Shown here: one piece after another, positions 47,566 to 61,595 of the stretch
Numbering within the stretch: the stretch's first letter is position 1
How the letters are laid out: each line of letters begins with the position of its first letter
Source of the DNA: Alectoria sarmentosa
Taxonomy: Eukaryota; Ascomycota; Lecanoromycetes; Lecanorales; Parmeliaceae
DNA length: 64,000 nucleotides
Assembly: GCA_009733775.1 (NCBI GenBank)
Contig: WOGZ01000147.1
Coordinates: 17,404-81,403, forward strand
Reading direction: 5' to 3'
Made by a program: the position numbers and the translations under genes
Notes under the pieces: model-generated
What the model saw: only the letters and a program-made list of their open reading frames with translations
What the model was told of the DNA's origin: nothing
Databases searched by the model: none

Positions 47566-49440
47566 TTTTGGCAAGATTGGAGGATCTGGATCTTGCCATA
47601 CAGTGTCCGAGGATCGCCAATCAAATGCAATTTCGTCTTACTCAGTAAGTACGGTTTACAATGATGGGCCACTTAGCCTGAACGAGTAAGGCTGCCTAAG
47701 ACACCACCCCATACGAGGATAGCTTGACAACGATGATAGTTTCAAAAATACTTTTGGTTGCGAAAGTATAGAACAGTATGAGAAGAGAAAATGTTGTCTC
47801 GAAATTATTCTCATACAGGCCCTGGTCAAGAAGTTATTCGAGATGAAAAGACACGCTTTTCCTAGATAAGTTTAGTCGCCAATCATTAAAAACCGACCTG
47901 AGTCCTGAGTGGCAAGTTGTTTGTAACCTAATCGTAGCAGAATACTAAGGAGCGGGGTCCTTAGTAATAGTCACCTCAACGATTCGGCCATTTCAACGGT
48001 TCATATTTTGACTATTTCTTTCTACTTTCCATTCTATGTACGAATAATCGCCCTATACGTGTACGCCACTTCTTTTAAACCTTTTTATCCATCATAATTA
48101 TGAATTTAAGTAGTTTTCAAGCCTCAATTGCGATCTTTATGCGCTTATTAATCTATATAAAACGTGTTTTTTGAGCTCTCATTAAAGCTACCTTCGTCTT
48201 TTAAACATTATTTTGTTTCACACGAGTCTTTTTTATTTTTACGTTATATATAATAATGATCTCATTTTTTTAAGCAATTATTTTAAATAAAAATTTACGT
48301 ATTCGACAATTAATAACGTAATCTTATATATTATTAAATTGTTTAATTTATTATAAGCGTATTTTACTTAGCTTTATCGTTTACTTAACTTTATCGCCTA
48401 CTTAATTCTATCGAGCTTATCGATTTTAGCGTGATTTTGCGATTTATATATAAGTCTTTTTTTCTCTTATATAATCTTCTCTTTTTAAACTTATTATTCT
48501 CGTTATACACACTTATATAATTTTAAACTTTATATTAATTTTAATATTATAATAAGTTTTTTTTATATTTTCGATGAAGAGAATATATAAGTTTTTTACT
48601 TACTCGAAACAAGCGACCGAGTTTAATAAAGAATACGCTAAGTTTTTTTTATCATATAAACATTTTATAAAAAAAACCTACATTATAACTTACATTATTC
48701 GAAAAAACATATATTATAATATTTACGTTTTTTATCACATTTAATTCCGTTAAAAAGCGAGTTTTATATCGTTTTTTAAAGATATTCTTTTTCGCTTCGC
48801 ATTTTTCAACATTATATTCACTTAATTACATCGCTATTTCATTAACACTCGACGAAGTTTAATATTATCAAAAGAATATTATTTAAGACATTCACATTTT
48901 TTACGGCGATTCGATTAATTTAAAAACGAGACTATTATCGTTCTCGTTAAGAAATTTATAATAATTTTCATTAAACACATTTTTTTCTCATCAAAAGCAG
49001 AGCGTTTTATAAATTTAATTTAATAAAATTTACTTTTATTGAAAATACTATTTAAAAAGAATTCATTTTTAACATTTTACTCGAAAACATCGAAATTCTT
49101 ATATAACATATTATAAATTTTTTAATAACTTATATTAATATTATAATACGTTTCTTTATAACGTTATTTACTTAAATTATAATCGTTTATATATCGTGAT
49201 TAGCTTTATCTTATATACGAAAATTTATATATTCGTTATTCGTTTTTCAACTCGTTACGATTACGCATATTATAAATATAACGTTTTTTATTCGTTAAAA
49301 ATCTTTATTAGCGTTTTAAGAGAATTAATTAAAAACTTAATTTATAAATTAAAAGTTATATAAGACGTATTATTTACGTCGCTAAGCAAACGTAAATAAA
49401 TAAATATATATAAAAAACGTAGTGTTATTATTAAGTTTAA

Positions 49441-49621
49441 TGTTATAATTTCACTTTTTCTATCTTTTCATTTATTATGCGAGGCTCGATCGAGTCTAGC
49501 GCCGCTTGACATTGCCTATATACTCAAATATGCTTTTTATTTTACATAAATTTTCATAAATAAAATTTTATTTATATCGAACACATATACATTATTTTAA
49601 TTTTACGTTCGTTTTTTAATA
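49441..49621 (+). repeat. 5' LTR, family A
   Basis: 181 bp. It differs from the 3' LTR at 17 positions by hand count, all C/T or G/A transitions. The terminal CA is mutated to TA. Confidence 0.88.
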
Positions 49622-50099
49622 TAATTTTATCTATCTTTTCTGATTGCGACGACGTTTAATCGTTAAAAAGTTTTTTAAACGTTTTAAGTAAGAAAATAAG
49701 CAAAACATCAAATAGAGAAAGTAAACAAGATTTCAAGCAAAATATCAAATAAAAACATTAAGTAAAACATTATGATTAGATTTATAAACGATCGTACTAT
49801 CAAATAAGAGAATTATTACATCGATTTCGATGCGAAGAATACGAAATAAAATGTGAAGCTTTATGCGAAGCAAAAACACATTAAATAACACATTTATTTT
49901 TAAAAAGATCATATAATTATTACTTAAAAAAATCGGGAAATGAAATCGATAATTTAATAGTAATATAATTAAATTTAACAATTTCAGACTTAATTACAAT
50001 AGAAGATTAATATATTCAATCGACTTAAACAATTACGAAATTAATATCGTTCAACGATCAAGAAATTAATCAATCAAATAATTCGATTGCAATTTAAAA

Positions 50100-51240
50100 A
50101 AGAAAAAAAAGAAGAAGAAATATATAATTTCGATGATGAGTATAAAAAATCTGTAAAAAAGAAAATAGAATCTTTATTTTAACACATTAAGAAAAATCTA
50201 TCAAGATAGAAATTTGCGTCTATTTTTTCAACGCTTAATATTAATTTAATAGATCAGAAATTTACGTTTACCTCTTTATCATTTTATACGAAATTAAATT
50301 TGAAAAGTCTGATAAATTCGAGATTTGCGTCTATCTTTTCAACATTCGACATAAAATTAAATGAAAGTTTAATAAACTCGAGATTTGCGTTTATTTCTTT
50401 AGTCTTTAACACGAAATCAAATTTAAAAGATTTAACAGATTCGAGATTTGCGTTTGTTTCTCAAGGAATTAATAAGTATTATATTAACGTAAATGAATTT
50501 TATAAAAATGTTTTCAAATGAAAGACTTGGCAATTATATTTGAAAATTAAATTTAAAGTAAATGCGATGCTATTTTTTATCGAATAAAGTTATATCGATT
50601 ATATACGAGATTATTGCAAATTAATTGCATTTGATATTATTAAAACACGATGTTTAAAAAACAATATAAATTTTTACGTCATCGCTCAGAAAATGCTTGA
50701 AGATCTGAATAATATATATTCAGAATTTGATTCATATGAGATCGCAGATGCGACACTTTATAATTTCAATTTCAACATAAAAAAGAAAATCTTTGACGAA
50801 TTTTTAATCAAATATACGGCGATTATTGCATTTTTACAATTGTTCGAATAGTAAAAGATTTCTCATTTAACACGTATTATTATACGTCGTCTTTGATAAT
50901 ATATTATAAATTAAAAGCTTAAAACCTTTAAGGATTATATCAAATAATTACGACAATGCGACATTAATCTGCGTTTTATAAATCGATAACATCAACATAA
51001 ACACGATGAAAATCACGCAGATTATTATTAAAAATATAATAATTATAATACGAATACGTTACGTTCAAATAAAACAAGTAATATAAATTAAAATAAATTA
51101 CGACGAGGTTATTATAAATCGAATACGCATTTAAAAGAAATTTTTAAACGATTACGTTAGCAAGATAAATGCTTTCGCTATTAAAAAATCGATTATATAA
51201 TTATAAACGATAATGTTTTATATAAAGACAAAACGATGAA
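50100..51240 (+). pseudogene. gag-like remnant of family A
   Basis: Translated fragments include a tandem 20-residue repeat with LINSRFAFIS cores (50,200-50,470). They are followed by a capsid-like segment around 50,740-50,850 (EIADATLYNF, EFLIKYTAIIAFLQL) and a knuckle-like KCFRY region near 51,170. Several stop codons interrupt the frame. The resemblance to the family B gag fragment is in layout and short motifs. Confidence 0.55.
50200..50470 (+). repeat. ~60-bp tandem repeat in family A gag
   Basis: The string GATTTGCGT recurs at 50,322, 50,382 and 50,444, with two more decayed units upstream, each unit about 20 codons long and in the same frame. Confidence 0.75.
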
Positions 51241-51779
51241 AGAGAAGATTATTAAAAAGAATTAATTAAAGATTTACGTTAAATCTGCATTAATTTTATT
51301 ATTTTTAACATTTTCAAATAACAACGATAACAGATTTATAACGCAATTTAATTACATTTAATTAACTTATTGCAATTAACACTCGATTCGACAAAACATC
51401 GAACATTGCGTTTTTGAACGATTCAAATTCATTCGAATTTTTAATGCGCATATGAGAGAAACATTAAGCGGTGTTATTACTTAACATTTTTACATCGAGA
51501 TCGCTCTTTATCTGATTTCCTTTATTCACATATCTATTCGTTACGTTCGAAGTCAATTTTCATAAAATTCGATCTTAAGTTGCGATCGATGAAGGCTTTG
51601 AAGATTTGATATCTTATATATCAAAGAGTTTATGATCTTTTCGATTCTTTTATTATTAACATTCTTTTTTCGATTTTATAAAAGAAAAAGACGAAGATAT
51701 AAGATTATCGCTTAATTTACGTCTTCATTTTTTCAACTATATTAATTATGCGAATATAACGATTTGAAAAAGAGAATAA

Positions 51780-51960
51780 TGTTATAATTTCACTTTTTTT
51801 ATTTTCTCACCTATTATGCGAGGCCCGATCGAGTTTAGCGCCGCTTGATATTATCTATATACTCAGATATACTTTTTATTTTATATAGATTTTCATAAAT
51901 AGAATTTTATTTATATCGAACACACATACATTATTTTAATTTTACGTTCGTTTTTTAACA
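51780..51960 (+). repeat. 3' LTR, family A
   Basis: 181 bp, TGTTA at the start and TAACA at the end, immediately followed by the TTTAA target duplication. Confidence 0.88.
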
Positions 51961-53254
51961 TTTAATAACTAAATTGTGTGATAGAATTAATCTCTAAAAA
52001 TTAAAAGAAAATTTCGAAATGTTGTGAAAATGATAATTGTCTCGCTTAATTCGTTTATGAAATATTATTAATATAATCACGAATAAAGCATATAAATTCG
52101 ATAAATAATTCGAAAAAGATATTTCTCGATTAATCGACATTTGATATAAAACTTTTAAGAATTTAATGAAAGTATAAAGCTTATTTTTATATATTTAATT
52201 AATTTATATTCGCTTATATAATTTTCTTTTTTATGTTCTTTATAATAATTATAATTAATTATTTATAAACCTTAATTCTATTATTAATTTATAATTATTT
52301 CGTTACGTAATTTATTTTTAACAATAAATTATAAGCTCGATTAACAATCACGATTCGATTATATCATTATTTCATATATACATATATAAGAATAAATATA
52401 ATAAGATATAAAACATTCGCCTCGACGCCGACGATATAAGCCCATAACGTATTTTTATAAATTAATTTAAATAATTTAAATTTCTTTACATTCAAGACGT
52501 CGCATATTCGATTCGATTTATTAAAATTTCACAATTATCGAATATAATCGAATATATACGAACGATTTTTTCGAAATAAAGGTTTATAAAATCTTATATT
52601 CGAAATTTTATCGAAATTATCAAAATTAAACAATATAATTACGTTTAATAAAAGATTAAAAAATTAAATAATAATCGATTAATAAATTGCAACGCTATTG
52701 ATTAATTATATAAAATCGTTACAATAAACTTATATTATAAAGATAAAGTCATCGAAAGAAATTTGAAACGTTTTAAAACGCGTTTATAATTTGAGTGACA
52801 AAGATCGTTTCATTATAACGATAACATAAATATAAAATCGTGATGTGTATATAATTTGATTTTTGCTCTTAGAAATCTAGTTATTTATAATATTAAATTA
52901 AGAATCTTATTAAGATATTTCTTCGACAGATAAACTTTCTTGATAAAATAAATATTTTATCAAATTTATATATTTATCGTGATAATATTTCCGCGAATAA
53001 AAAGAAAATATAACGATTTCGTTATAAAAATATATTGAATCAATTTTTGTTAACAATTTTTCGACTTTTTCGTATCGAAAAAATTTCTAAAATAAAAATC
53101 GAAGAATTTTTTAAAAAAGAAACTCTCAGAGTCGCGACGTCGACGACCTTGAAAGTTGATGTTGAAATAACGTTGAAACGAAATTCGAAACGAGCTTGAA
53201 AAATTAATGTTGAAATGACTCGAGGATTTTTTCGAGATTGTAATGAGATTATTA

Positions 53255-53440
53255 TTCGCGAATTTGAAAGTCTTTTTAATGAATTAAAAGCGACGTCGAA
53301 ACGAGATTCGGAATAAGGTTTGAAATGAGATTCGAAAATCGATTCAATTCGCGGATTTAAAAGTCTTTTTAGTGAATTAAAAACGACGTCGAAACGAGGT
53401 TCGAAACGAGGTTTGAAAATTGATTCAAAAAGGAATTTTT
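53255..53440. repeat. 93-bp tandem duplication
   Basis: Two adjacent copies start at 53,255 and 53,348 (TTCGCG(A/G)ATTT, then AAGTCTTTTTA), differing mainly by transitions. On the minus strand the region stays open and reads as Ser/Phe/Arg-rich repeats, like decayed retroelement coding sequence. Confidence 0.7.
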
Positions 53441-54395
53441 GATGTATCCGATTTCATTCTTGCTCATATTCTTGAACGAGATTCGAAACATCGTTTAATT
53501 TTTTGACATTGTATCAACGATCAAATTCAAGATTATAATTTTTTTATTATATAAGATATTCGATGGCGAGATTCTTATTTTTGCGAATTATTCGTTTATT
53601 TAATAACCTTTTAAATTTATAATTATCGAAATCGTTTTCGTTAATTGAAATTGACGAAATATGTTATAAACGAAAACGTCGAAATGAATCGTTTTTTGAA
53701 AATAAATATGATTCAAGTTAAACAATCGTGAAAATGAGATATATTTTTCAATTTTTAAAAATAACGAACTTATATATTAATTTTTTTATTTTAATAATGA
53801 TTTTAAAAAATTCGATAAATTGTTAATTGAACTTTTTAATGATGTTTAAAAAAATTAATATTTTATAATCTTTATCGAGACGCAATAATGCTTAATCATT
53901 AATCTTGAAAAACATAAATTAATGTTAATAATTATAATGAAATTTGTTCGATATTTGAATAAAGTCGATCGCATTTTTAATTATAATATAAATCTTAACG
54001 TGATTAATTGCAAACGAAAATCGATTTAATAAATTTAATGATTTATTAAATGTAAAATCGAATGCGATTTCATTAAAAATGTTATTTTTCGAAATTGCGA
54101 AGTTATTTAAGATTGTTTGAATTTAAGATATAATTTTTGATTATATCGACGGTTTTTCGAACGCATGCACGAAATATTTTAAAACGATTTTTGTCGTTTA
54201 ATTTGTTCGCTCGTTAACGTCGTTCATTTAAAAATAATACGTGATCGAATAAAATAATTTTATTTCGAGAAGCTTGAAAAGTGCGAATTATAATTTTAAT
54301 AAAAATTTCGAATCTCGATCATTAATTATGATTTTTAAAGTTTTTTAATTAACGATATTAAGATATTCGAATAATGTCTTAATTTATTCGATTGC

Positions 54396-54630
54396 TATCA
54401 GAAACTCAATGTGTATGCAATAACTTGTATTGATAATATGTAAAGAATACTATTTATAAAGAGTAATTACAAAAGGACGACATCGTAGAGAAGATGCGCA
54501 CTCGCCAAGGCGCTAGACCAGATCGAGATTAACGCAAGTATAATGCAAGCATGAAGGCATATCGAACATATCGAGCATATCAAATGTTGATGCAAATATG
54601 ACATAAACATATTAAGAAGAAATTATGACA
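54396..54630 (-). repeat. 3' LTR, family B
   Basis: 235 bp. It differs from the other LTR at about 30 positions by hand count, all transitions and no indels. Begins TATCAG on the plus strand, where the canonical TG has become TA. Confidence 0.87.
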
Positions 54631-57435
54631 TTACCCTCCTTTTCAAAATCGGAGCTTCTATGACGATTACAAATTCTCTTATACTCGAATCGTGTGCTTA
54701 AACGTATATAAAATAACGTTCTCAATTAAAATAACTCAATATTTTAATTCGAATTCGATATCGTTATGAATAAAGAAATTATATATTAATAATGCTAATA
54801 AAGAACTTCATTTAAATGATTTTTTGAAGAAAAAATAAGATTTAAACTTATTTAAATATTTGTGATGATAATCAATGATTAAATTGACGTTTTTTACGAC
54901 GTTGAAAAAAGATTATTATAAAGAATTATCATAAACTTCTGATTTTATATATTTGATTTTATATATAAAACATCTCTTTTTGTTCGTGATGAAATCTTTC
55001 ATTTTATTATCGACCTTGAATTCAAAAATCTCTTTAACTTCTCAAATTTCATTTTTCTCATCGATATCGATAAGCGATAATGAAATTATGCGTTATTCTA
55101 ACAAAGGGTCATTATTATCTAAATGAAATAATTATGAATGAAAAACGAAATGTAATCTTTTCATTGATGTGAATAATTTCAATTCGTATATCGAATTTTT
55201 ATATGTTTTGATAATCTTAAAGGGGTTAAGGTTTTTATAATTTAATGATTTGTTTGACTTAATCGTCTTGATATTTCGGTTATTCAATATTATTATGTCA
55301 TTTATCATAAATGCAAGTGTTGAAAGACGATGTTGATCGACTTATTCCTTTTATAAAGCTCGAGATCATTTGAGTTGTTTTTTAACGTGTTATTTTATTC
55401 GATCGATCTTATTTGTGAAGATATCGATTGATAAAATTTCTTTTTTTGTTCGTTGATTGATATCATCCCAAAGATTAAATGATTTCAATTTTGATTGAGG
55501 AATGTATCTCTTAATGAGAAGAAAAAGTGATACGTTTATAAAGATGTTTTTATCAAAATTTGCTTTAAACTTTATAAATAATAATTAATCAACTCAATCA
55601 TTTTGATTGTAATTAATATATGCTCTTAAAAATTGTTTGAGCGACGCGTTAACATTCTCGATTTAATCATTTATTTTAAAATAAAAAGTAATGAAAAGTA
55701 ATGATTTTATCCTCACTCTTTCGCAGAGTCTTCTTTAAAAATGTGCGATAAATTGCGTTTCGCGATTAAAGATAATGAAGAATGAATATTCTTCCTCTCA
55801 TCAAATTTATTCGATAAAAATTTATATAATCGTTTTCATCTTAAAAGAGTTCAAAGATATGAATTTTTTCTTTTTAAAAAGTTTATTTATCACGATCATA
55901 ACGTGTTAATAAAAGCGATTATATCTTAGGCAAATTGGTAACAAAATGATGAAATCGATGAAAATGTCTTATTAATAGCGATTCGGAATGAATAAGAACT
56001 TAAATAACCTTTATTTATCTTCTCGATAAATCTTTGATCTTTTATAAATGTGATAACTTTTCACATAACGTGTCATTAAATCTATTATTCGAGGTTAATA
56101 ATAATAACGCGATAAATGATCGTAGATAAATGACTTATTTGCGTGTTTATCTGAAAAAATGTTATATATGTTTTTGATGATTATTATTTATAAGATTGAA
56201 TCATTCAATACGTAAAATTTATCATGCATATATAATAAATTTTCATAAATTCTATAATTTTTTAACTCGAGTTTGACGTTATTTTTGATAATGTCGAAAA
56301 AAAGTTTTTTTTGTTTTAAAACCTTTATTTAAATGATGTCTTAAATAACATCGTTATATTCGTAAACGTTTTTTATTTGACGCAATAAGTTCGAAACTTC
56401 AATAACGAAGATTTTCGTCGATTTAACATTTGACTCCTCTTTAAAAGCCTTTATCAAAAATCCTCGTAATGATGATTTTATATTTGACTTTTCATCATTG
56501 AGATCGTTTTATTCGTTGAGATCGTATATTATTATAATCAAATAAGTCACATTTTTTTTCATTTCGTCAAATAACATTAAAATAAGTTGAACGACATTTT
56601 TAATCTCTTTATTCAAATTGTCATTTTTGAAAATAATGTGATAACGATATTGTGTACGATTATCATTATCATTTTTTGAGAGATTCTTTACTCTTTTTAT
56701 TAGGTTATTAACTTTGATGTTTTGTTTTCTCGAACGATAAATGATGCGAAAATTGAATTTCGATAAGAATTTTGTTCATCTGATTTAACGCGAATTCAAT
56801 TATTTTAATAACATGAAATATTGTAGATTTTTATAATTAAATATGATTTGAATAAGATCCTTTATTGAGATTTCTGCGAGTTTTAAATGTTATTTTTCGA
56901 AAACGCGAATTATGATCATGAATTCTTTATCGTAAATGTTATAATTGCATTTTATTAAAGACATCTTTTTGAAGAGAAATACGATAAATTTCAAAATTTC
57001 ATCGTTTTCTTTTTATGATAACACGATAATTATCACATAATTAAATATGTTAATTTTCAATCATATCTTTTTGTTTGAATCGAAATGAATAAATATGGGT
57101 ACGATAATGAAAGCTTTTTTAAATGTTTCGAATGCGCGCTATTTAGGGCCGTTCTTTATTCAAAAATATATGAAATTCTTTTTTTATTTAATATGCGTCA
57201 GGTTGATAAATGACGCGATAATTCGAGAATATTCGAAAATAAATTTGCGATAAAAGTTGATAAAGTTTAAAAACGATTACACATTTTTAATGTAATGAGA
57301 CTCTTTTCATTGCGTGATCATATTTATCTTTTTAAAATTCATTTCGATTTCGTCGATAATAATAATAAAATCGAGATATTTGATTTAAATGATATGAAAG
57401 TTATATTTGTTAATATCGAGATAAAGTTTAGTTTA

Positions 57436-57903
57436 TTAAAGTTTCTTTAAAACCTTTCTCACGTGAAAAACGTGCTTTTTTTTAATGTTATTATAAATAA
57501 AGATATCATTAAAATATGTCGTGTAAAAGACGTTTAAATATTTCTTTAATATATTATTGATAAATGTTTGAAATGTTATAAGAGCGTTGCATAAATCAAA
57601 TAGTATTATTATATATTCATAAAAATTATATCTTATAAAAAAGATAATTCTTTTTTTATGACCTTTCTTTATTCGAATCTCGTTAAAAACAATTATGATA
57701 TCGAATTTGTTATAGATTCGAACTGCATAGAGTTTGATTAAGGTTTTTTTAATTAAGGGCGATGCGTTTCGATTAAGGATGATGAGAGCATTGAGAGCTC
57801 GATAATTAATATAAAGTTTAAATCCTTCATCAGACTTTTTAACGATGAAAATAAAGGCGACATAAAATGATGTGCTTGATTGAATGTATTCCTTTTTTAA
57901 CAT
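57436..57903 (-). pseudogene. reverse transcriptase remnant, Ty3/gypsy type
   Basis: A 155-codon open stretch covers the palm region. FIVKKSDEGFKLYINYRALN, the region of the first catalytic Asp (KFDIIIVFNEIRI), FYEYIIILFDLCNALITFQ and the YxDD-box equivalent YFNDIFIYN are visible. One aspartate of that box reads Asn, so the enzyme would be inactive even if the frame were open. The change fits G-to-A mutation. Flanking pol sequence is broken by stops. Confidence 0.85.
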
Positions 57904-59148
57904 CTTATTGATATATTTTTTGATTATTAATGTTTATTTTTTAAATATGTTATAAATTCTTTTCGCAGATAATAAAGTCTTTTTTTTAAAATGTATCTCG
58001 TAATTTATAAAACGATTTGATAACAATTTGTTTGCTTTTGTGAAATTTTATATTTTAATTCATTTATGATATGTTTTAAGCACACGTATCTTTAATTTTT
58101 TTATATTAAAAAACTTTTTTTTTATTTTGTTAAAAAACTTTTCATAATCATTTATTATTATCGCAAAAACGTTCGTCGTGAAATTAATTTTTTCGAAAGA
58201 TGAAGAAGGTTGAGAATGAGATAATTATTCGAAGTTTTAAAATTATATTGCGATAATCTCATTCTTTGATTTCTTCGTTATCTTAATGAAAATTGAAACG
58301 AAAATCTTTATTATGTTAACGTGCTTGAAAGAATTCGTCGAAGAAATCTTTTGATTCTTTTTTTCGTTATGAATCGTTATAAATTTATTATATAAAAGAT
58401 AATGAAATATATAATGATCGGAATTAAGGATGATGATTTTCTTTTTGAATGAGATATGAAGATCATGTTGCTTTAATTAAGACATTTTCAAAATAATCTC
58501 GAATTGTTCAAATGTGATAACGAGATATCATAAATCTTTCACGTGATCTTCGATGATCAATTTGATTAAGGTCATGTGTGTAATATTAAATATAAACTTA
58601 TCGTTCGTCAAGCGCAATCTGCAAGGTTTAAATAAGATTATTTTCGATAATTTGTTTTTTATAATAAAGGTAACGTTCACAAAGTTATATGTAAAGACTT
58701 TAATATTAATAAAATAATTAACTTTGATAACACCCTTATTGATATAAACTTATTTATGAAAGTTTAATTATCGTTTATATTGTAATGATGTTTCGATAGC
58801 GACGACATAAATTGAAAACGTGATGAAAATGAGAGAGCTTTTTTTTTTAATTCTTTGATTTTTATGCGTAAACGCTTTTTTAGATCTTTAACGACGATTT
58901 GATTAAAAACATTTAATTTTCCGATTTTCGAAAAGTTCGATAAGTTTTTTTTTTTCAATTTTAACTTTTATCGTCTTTATCATAATTTTTATTTAATTTT
59001 TATTAAAAGGCTTTGCGTTTTGATATAATGCATTATCATTATCAAAATAATAATTAATTTTAAGACATTTTCAATAACGATTCTCTTTCACGATTCGATT
59101 AATTAAAATTTTTGAATAATAATATTCAATATTTTGATATGAGAAGTC

Positions 59149-59967
59149 TTATCTGAAGTTGTTTGATCGATTATTATTTCTCTTTTTATCGGAGAAAGAA
59201 TTGTTATTACGTGTTGATGATTCAAAGAATTTTTTAATTGTTTTTTGATCGCCTTTAAATTTGTTATCCTTATTTGAAAGTGTATTATCGATGATTTTTA
59301 AATTTGCGGCGATATAACGTAAGTGGGCGATCATGTTTCGAAATGAGATAAAGCTTTCGTCAAAAATTCGATATTTTAATCGTGTATTGATTAATCGTTT
59401 TAAATTGAACATTTTTAAGATGTTTATATAATTTAAAGAAGTTATGATTGCATTAAAACGGGCGTAAAAGATTTCGAAAGACTTTTTTTTATCTTTGACA
59501 CTCATATCGAAATTTGAATTATGAAGTTCAGCATCTAATTTGGTAAGTTTATTATATGTTTTAAACATATTCTTTAATTTTTTGATCATTTCGTTTGTCG
59601 TGAAATAAGAATTGTGATAAATTATATTCGAATAAGTCTTAATAATATCGAATGTCGTGTTTTTATAATGATTTCTCACATAATCGATCTTGTCGAGTTT
59701 AATAAAAAATTGTTCAACATTTTGTTTGAATTTCGCATAAAAATGCATACGTCAATCGTTTCATTTATGACGATCTTTTTTGAAACCCTCAAAGTTTTTC
59801 ACGTTCGAATAATGTTTATTAATGTTAATGACGATTCTCGTATTCGTAACATCTATTTTTGTAATAAATGTATAATGTCGATTATTTTCTTTTAAGAGAT
59901 TGATAAGAAAAACGTTATCATAATGTGAACGAACTTTCATATGATGTTTCTTCGCATCGAAATTCAT
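59149..59967 (-). pseudogene. gag remnant, family B
   Basis: Two open stretches (59,967-59,761 and 59,748-59,149) in neighbouring frames read as a capsid-type protein: FYAKFKQNVEQFFIKLDKID, KTYSNIIYHNSYFTTNEMIK, DAELHNSNFDM, FEIFYARFNAIITSLNY and a basic/Asn-rich end. Position upstream of the RT remnant on the same strand supports gag. It is AT-shifted and broken. Confidence 0.6.
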
Positions 59968-60934
59968 TAGTTTCTTTTCGTGTGATTATTGCATAATAGC
60001 AATAGTTTTAAATTGTTCGTTTTTATGATATAAATCCTTAATTGTTATACGATATTTGTCTCGTAATCGTCGAATTCTCGTCGCATTTTTTTCTTTTTTG
60101 ATAATATGAGTGTTGACGTCTCTTAATTAATGAATTAAGGTATAAGATTTCATTTTAACTTCATTTGTTTTTTTATCGATTTGTATATTTTTTTATTAAA
60201 ATACGATTAAGTTTTCTCGATAGATTTAAATATTCTTAATTATATTCTTAAATGTATTACGTTATTCTTCAAGAGATTTGATTGCATTATTAACGAAATT
60301 TTTAAATGAATTGATGATCGCATAAACGAAGTTCGCGTCGTTTTTAATAATATTCGTTAATAAAACTTCGTTTTGAAGATCGTTTAATTTAATGATGAAT
60401 CTTTTAATGCGTCGACATAGTTTTTCTTAACGATTTTCGAATATTTTCGATTGAGCGCCTTTTAACGACTTCTTCATTATGTTAAATAAAAACGAATTTT
60501 TACGATTCGAATCTTGATCATCTTCATCGAAATTGTTAGATAATAAAAAATATTGCATTTCGCTTATTATATTTATTACGATATTTTGATTTTGACTTTA
60601 TATTTTAATAAGTTTTAATATAAACGTTGCTTTCGAATTTATAAAGAAGCTTAATAAAATATCGATTTTATCTTTTATTTATAATCTCAATTTTTCGTAA
60701 ATAAAAAACTTTGACGTGATTATGATTGAGATTTGATTATTTATAAAATCAAAACGATTATTCTCTTTTGATTGATCTCGCGAATTTATTAATTTGATTC
60801 GCGTTTTAAATTCTTGACGTATTATTATCAAAATGTTAATAATACGATATTATCGTAATTGATGTGTTTTTTTGAATACATCTTTAATTTTATCAACAAT
60901 TCGTTATTATTTGAAAGAGGGATAAATAATATTA

Positions 60935-61169
60935 TATCAAAAACTTAATATGTGTGCAATGACTTGTATTGATAATATGTAAAAAATATTATTTATGAAG
61001 AGTAATTATAAAAGAGCGACATCGTAAAGAAGATGCGCACTCGTTAAGGCGCTAAGCCAGATCGGGATTAGCGCAAGTATAATGCAAGCATGAAAGCATA
61101 TCGAACATATCGAACATATTAAATGTTGATGTAAATATAACACAGATATATTAGAAAGAAACTATAACA
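60935..61169 (-). repeat. 5' LTR, family B
   Basis: 235 bp, followed on the plus-strand right side by the ATTGC duplication. No intact tRNA primer site was recognised inside the element next to this LTR, probably because of mutation. Confidence 0.87.
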
Positions 61170-61595
61170 ATTGCGATTTATATAAATTTTTCAAACATTA
61201 ATTAAATTTCTTTAAAGAATTTATAAATTGTAAATATTATAATATCAAGATTTTTATTTAATAAAAGTAATATTAAAATAAAATTAATCATTAAAATATA
61301 AAATGAAATCGAAAATAACGAAATAAATTGAAAATTATTATAAAATACATGTCGACGCGTTTATAAAATTAAACATTTAGGGTAATAACGAATATAATTT
61401 CGTAATTGTCGCATAAACTCGTATATATATCAAAAAGTAATAATTATTTTATAATATTTTTGAAAATCGAGGTGATCATTAATTTCGTATATTATGATAA
61501 AGATTTTTTTGATAAAATTCGATGAAATATAAAGGCGTTAATTTTTTAATATTTTATCGATATGAAAGATTAAATCGTTAACGAAAATTTTTTTC

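Larger units (their letters stand above)
49441..51960 (+). mobile_element. short LTR retrotransposon, gag-only (family A)
   Basis: Two 181-bp direct repeats (49,441-49,621 and 51,780-51,960), each starting TGTTATAATTTCAC and ending TTTTTTAA(C/T)A, are flanked by the 5-bp duplication TTTAA (49,436-40 and 51,961-65). A purine-rich tract (GAAAAAGAGAATA) sits just before the right LTR, fixing plus orientation. The internal 2.16 kb holds a broken gag-like frame and a decayed zinc knuckle, with no room for reverse transcriptase, RNase H and integrase. It is mutated but structurally complete. Confidence 0.85.
54396..61169 (-). mobile_element. Ty3/gypsy-like LTR retrotransposon (family B)
   Basis: Two 235-bp LTRs (54,396-54,630 and 60,935-61,169) are flanked by the 5-bp duplication ATTGC (54,391-95 and 61,170-74). 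On the minus strand the LTR begins TGTCATAATTTC. A polypurine tract (GAAAAGGAGGG on the minus strand, 54,633-54,650) abuts the 54 kb LTR, making it the 3' LTR. A gag remnant precedes a reverse transcriptase remnant in minus orientation. The 6.3 kb interior is the right size for gag-pol but is heavily mutated, so the element is dead. Confidence 0.88.
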
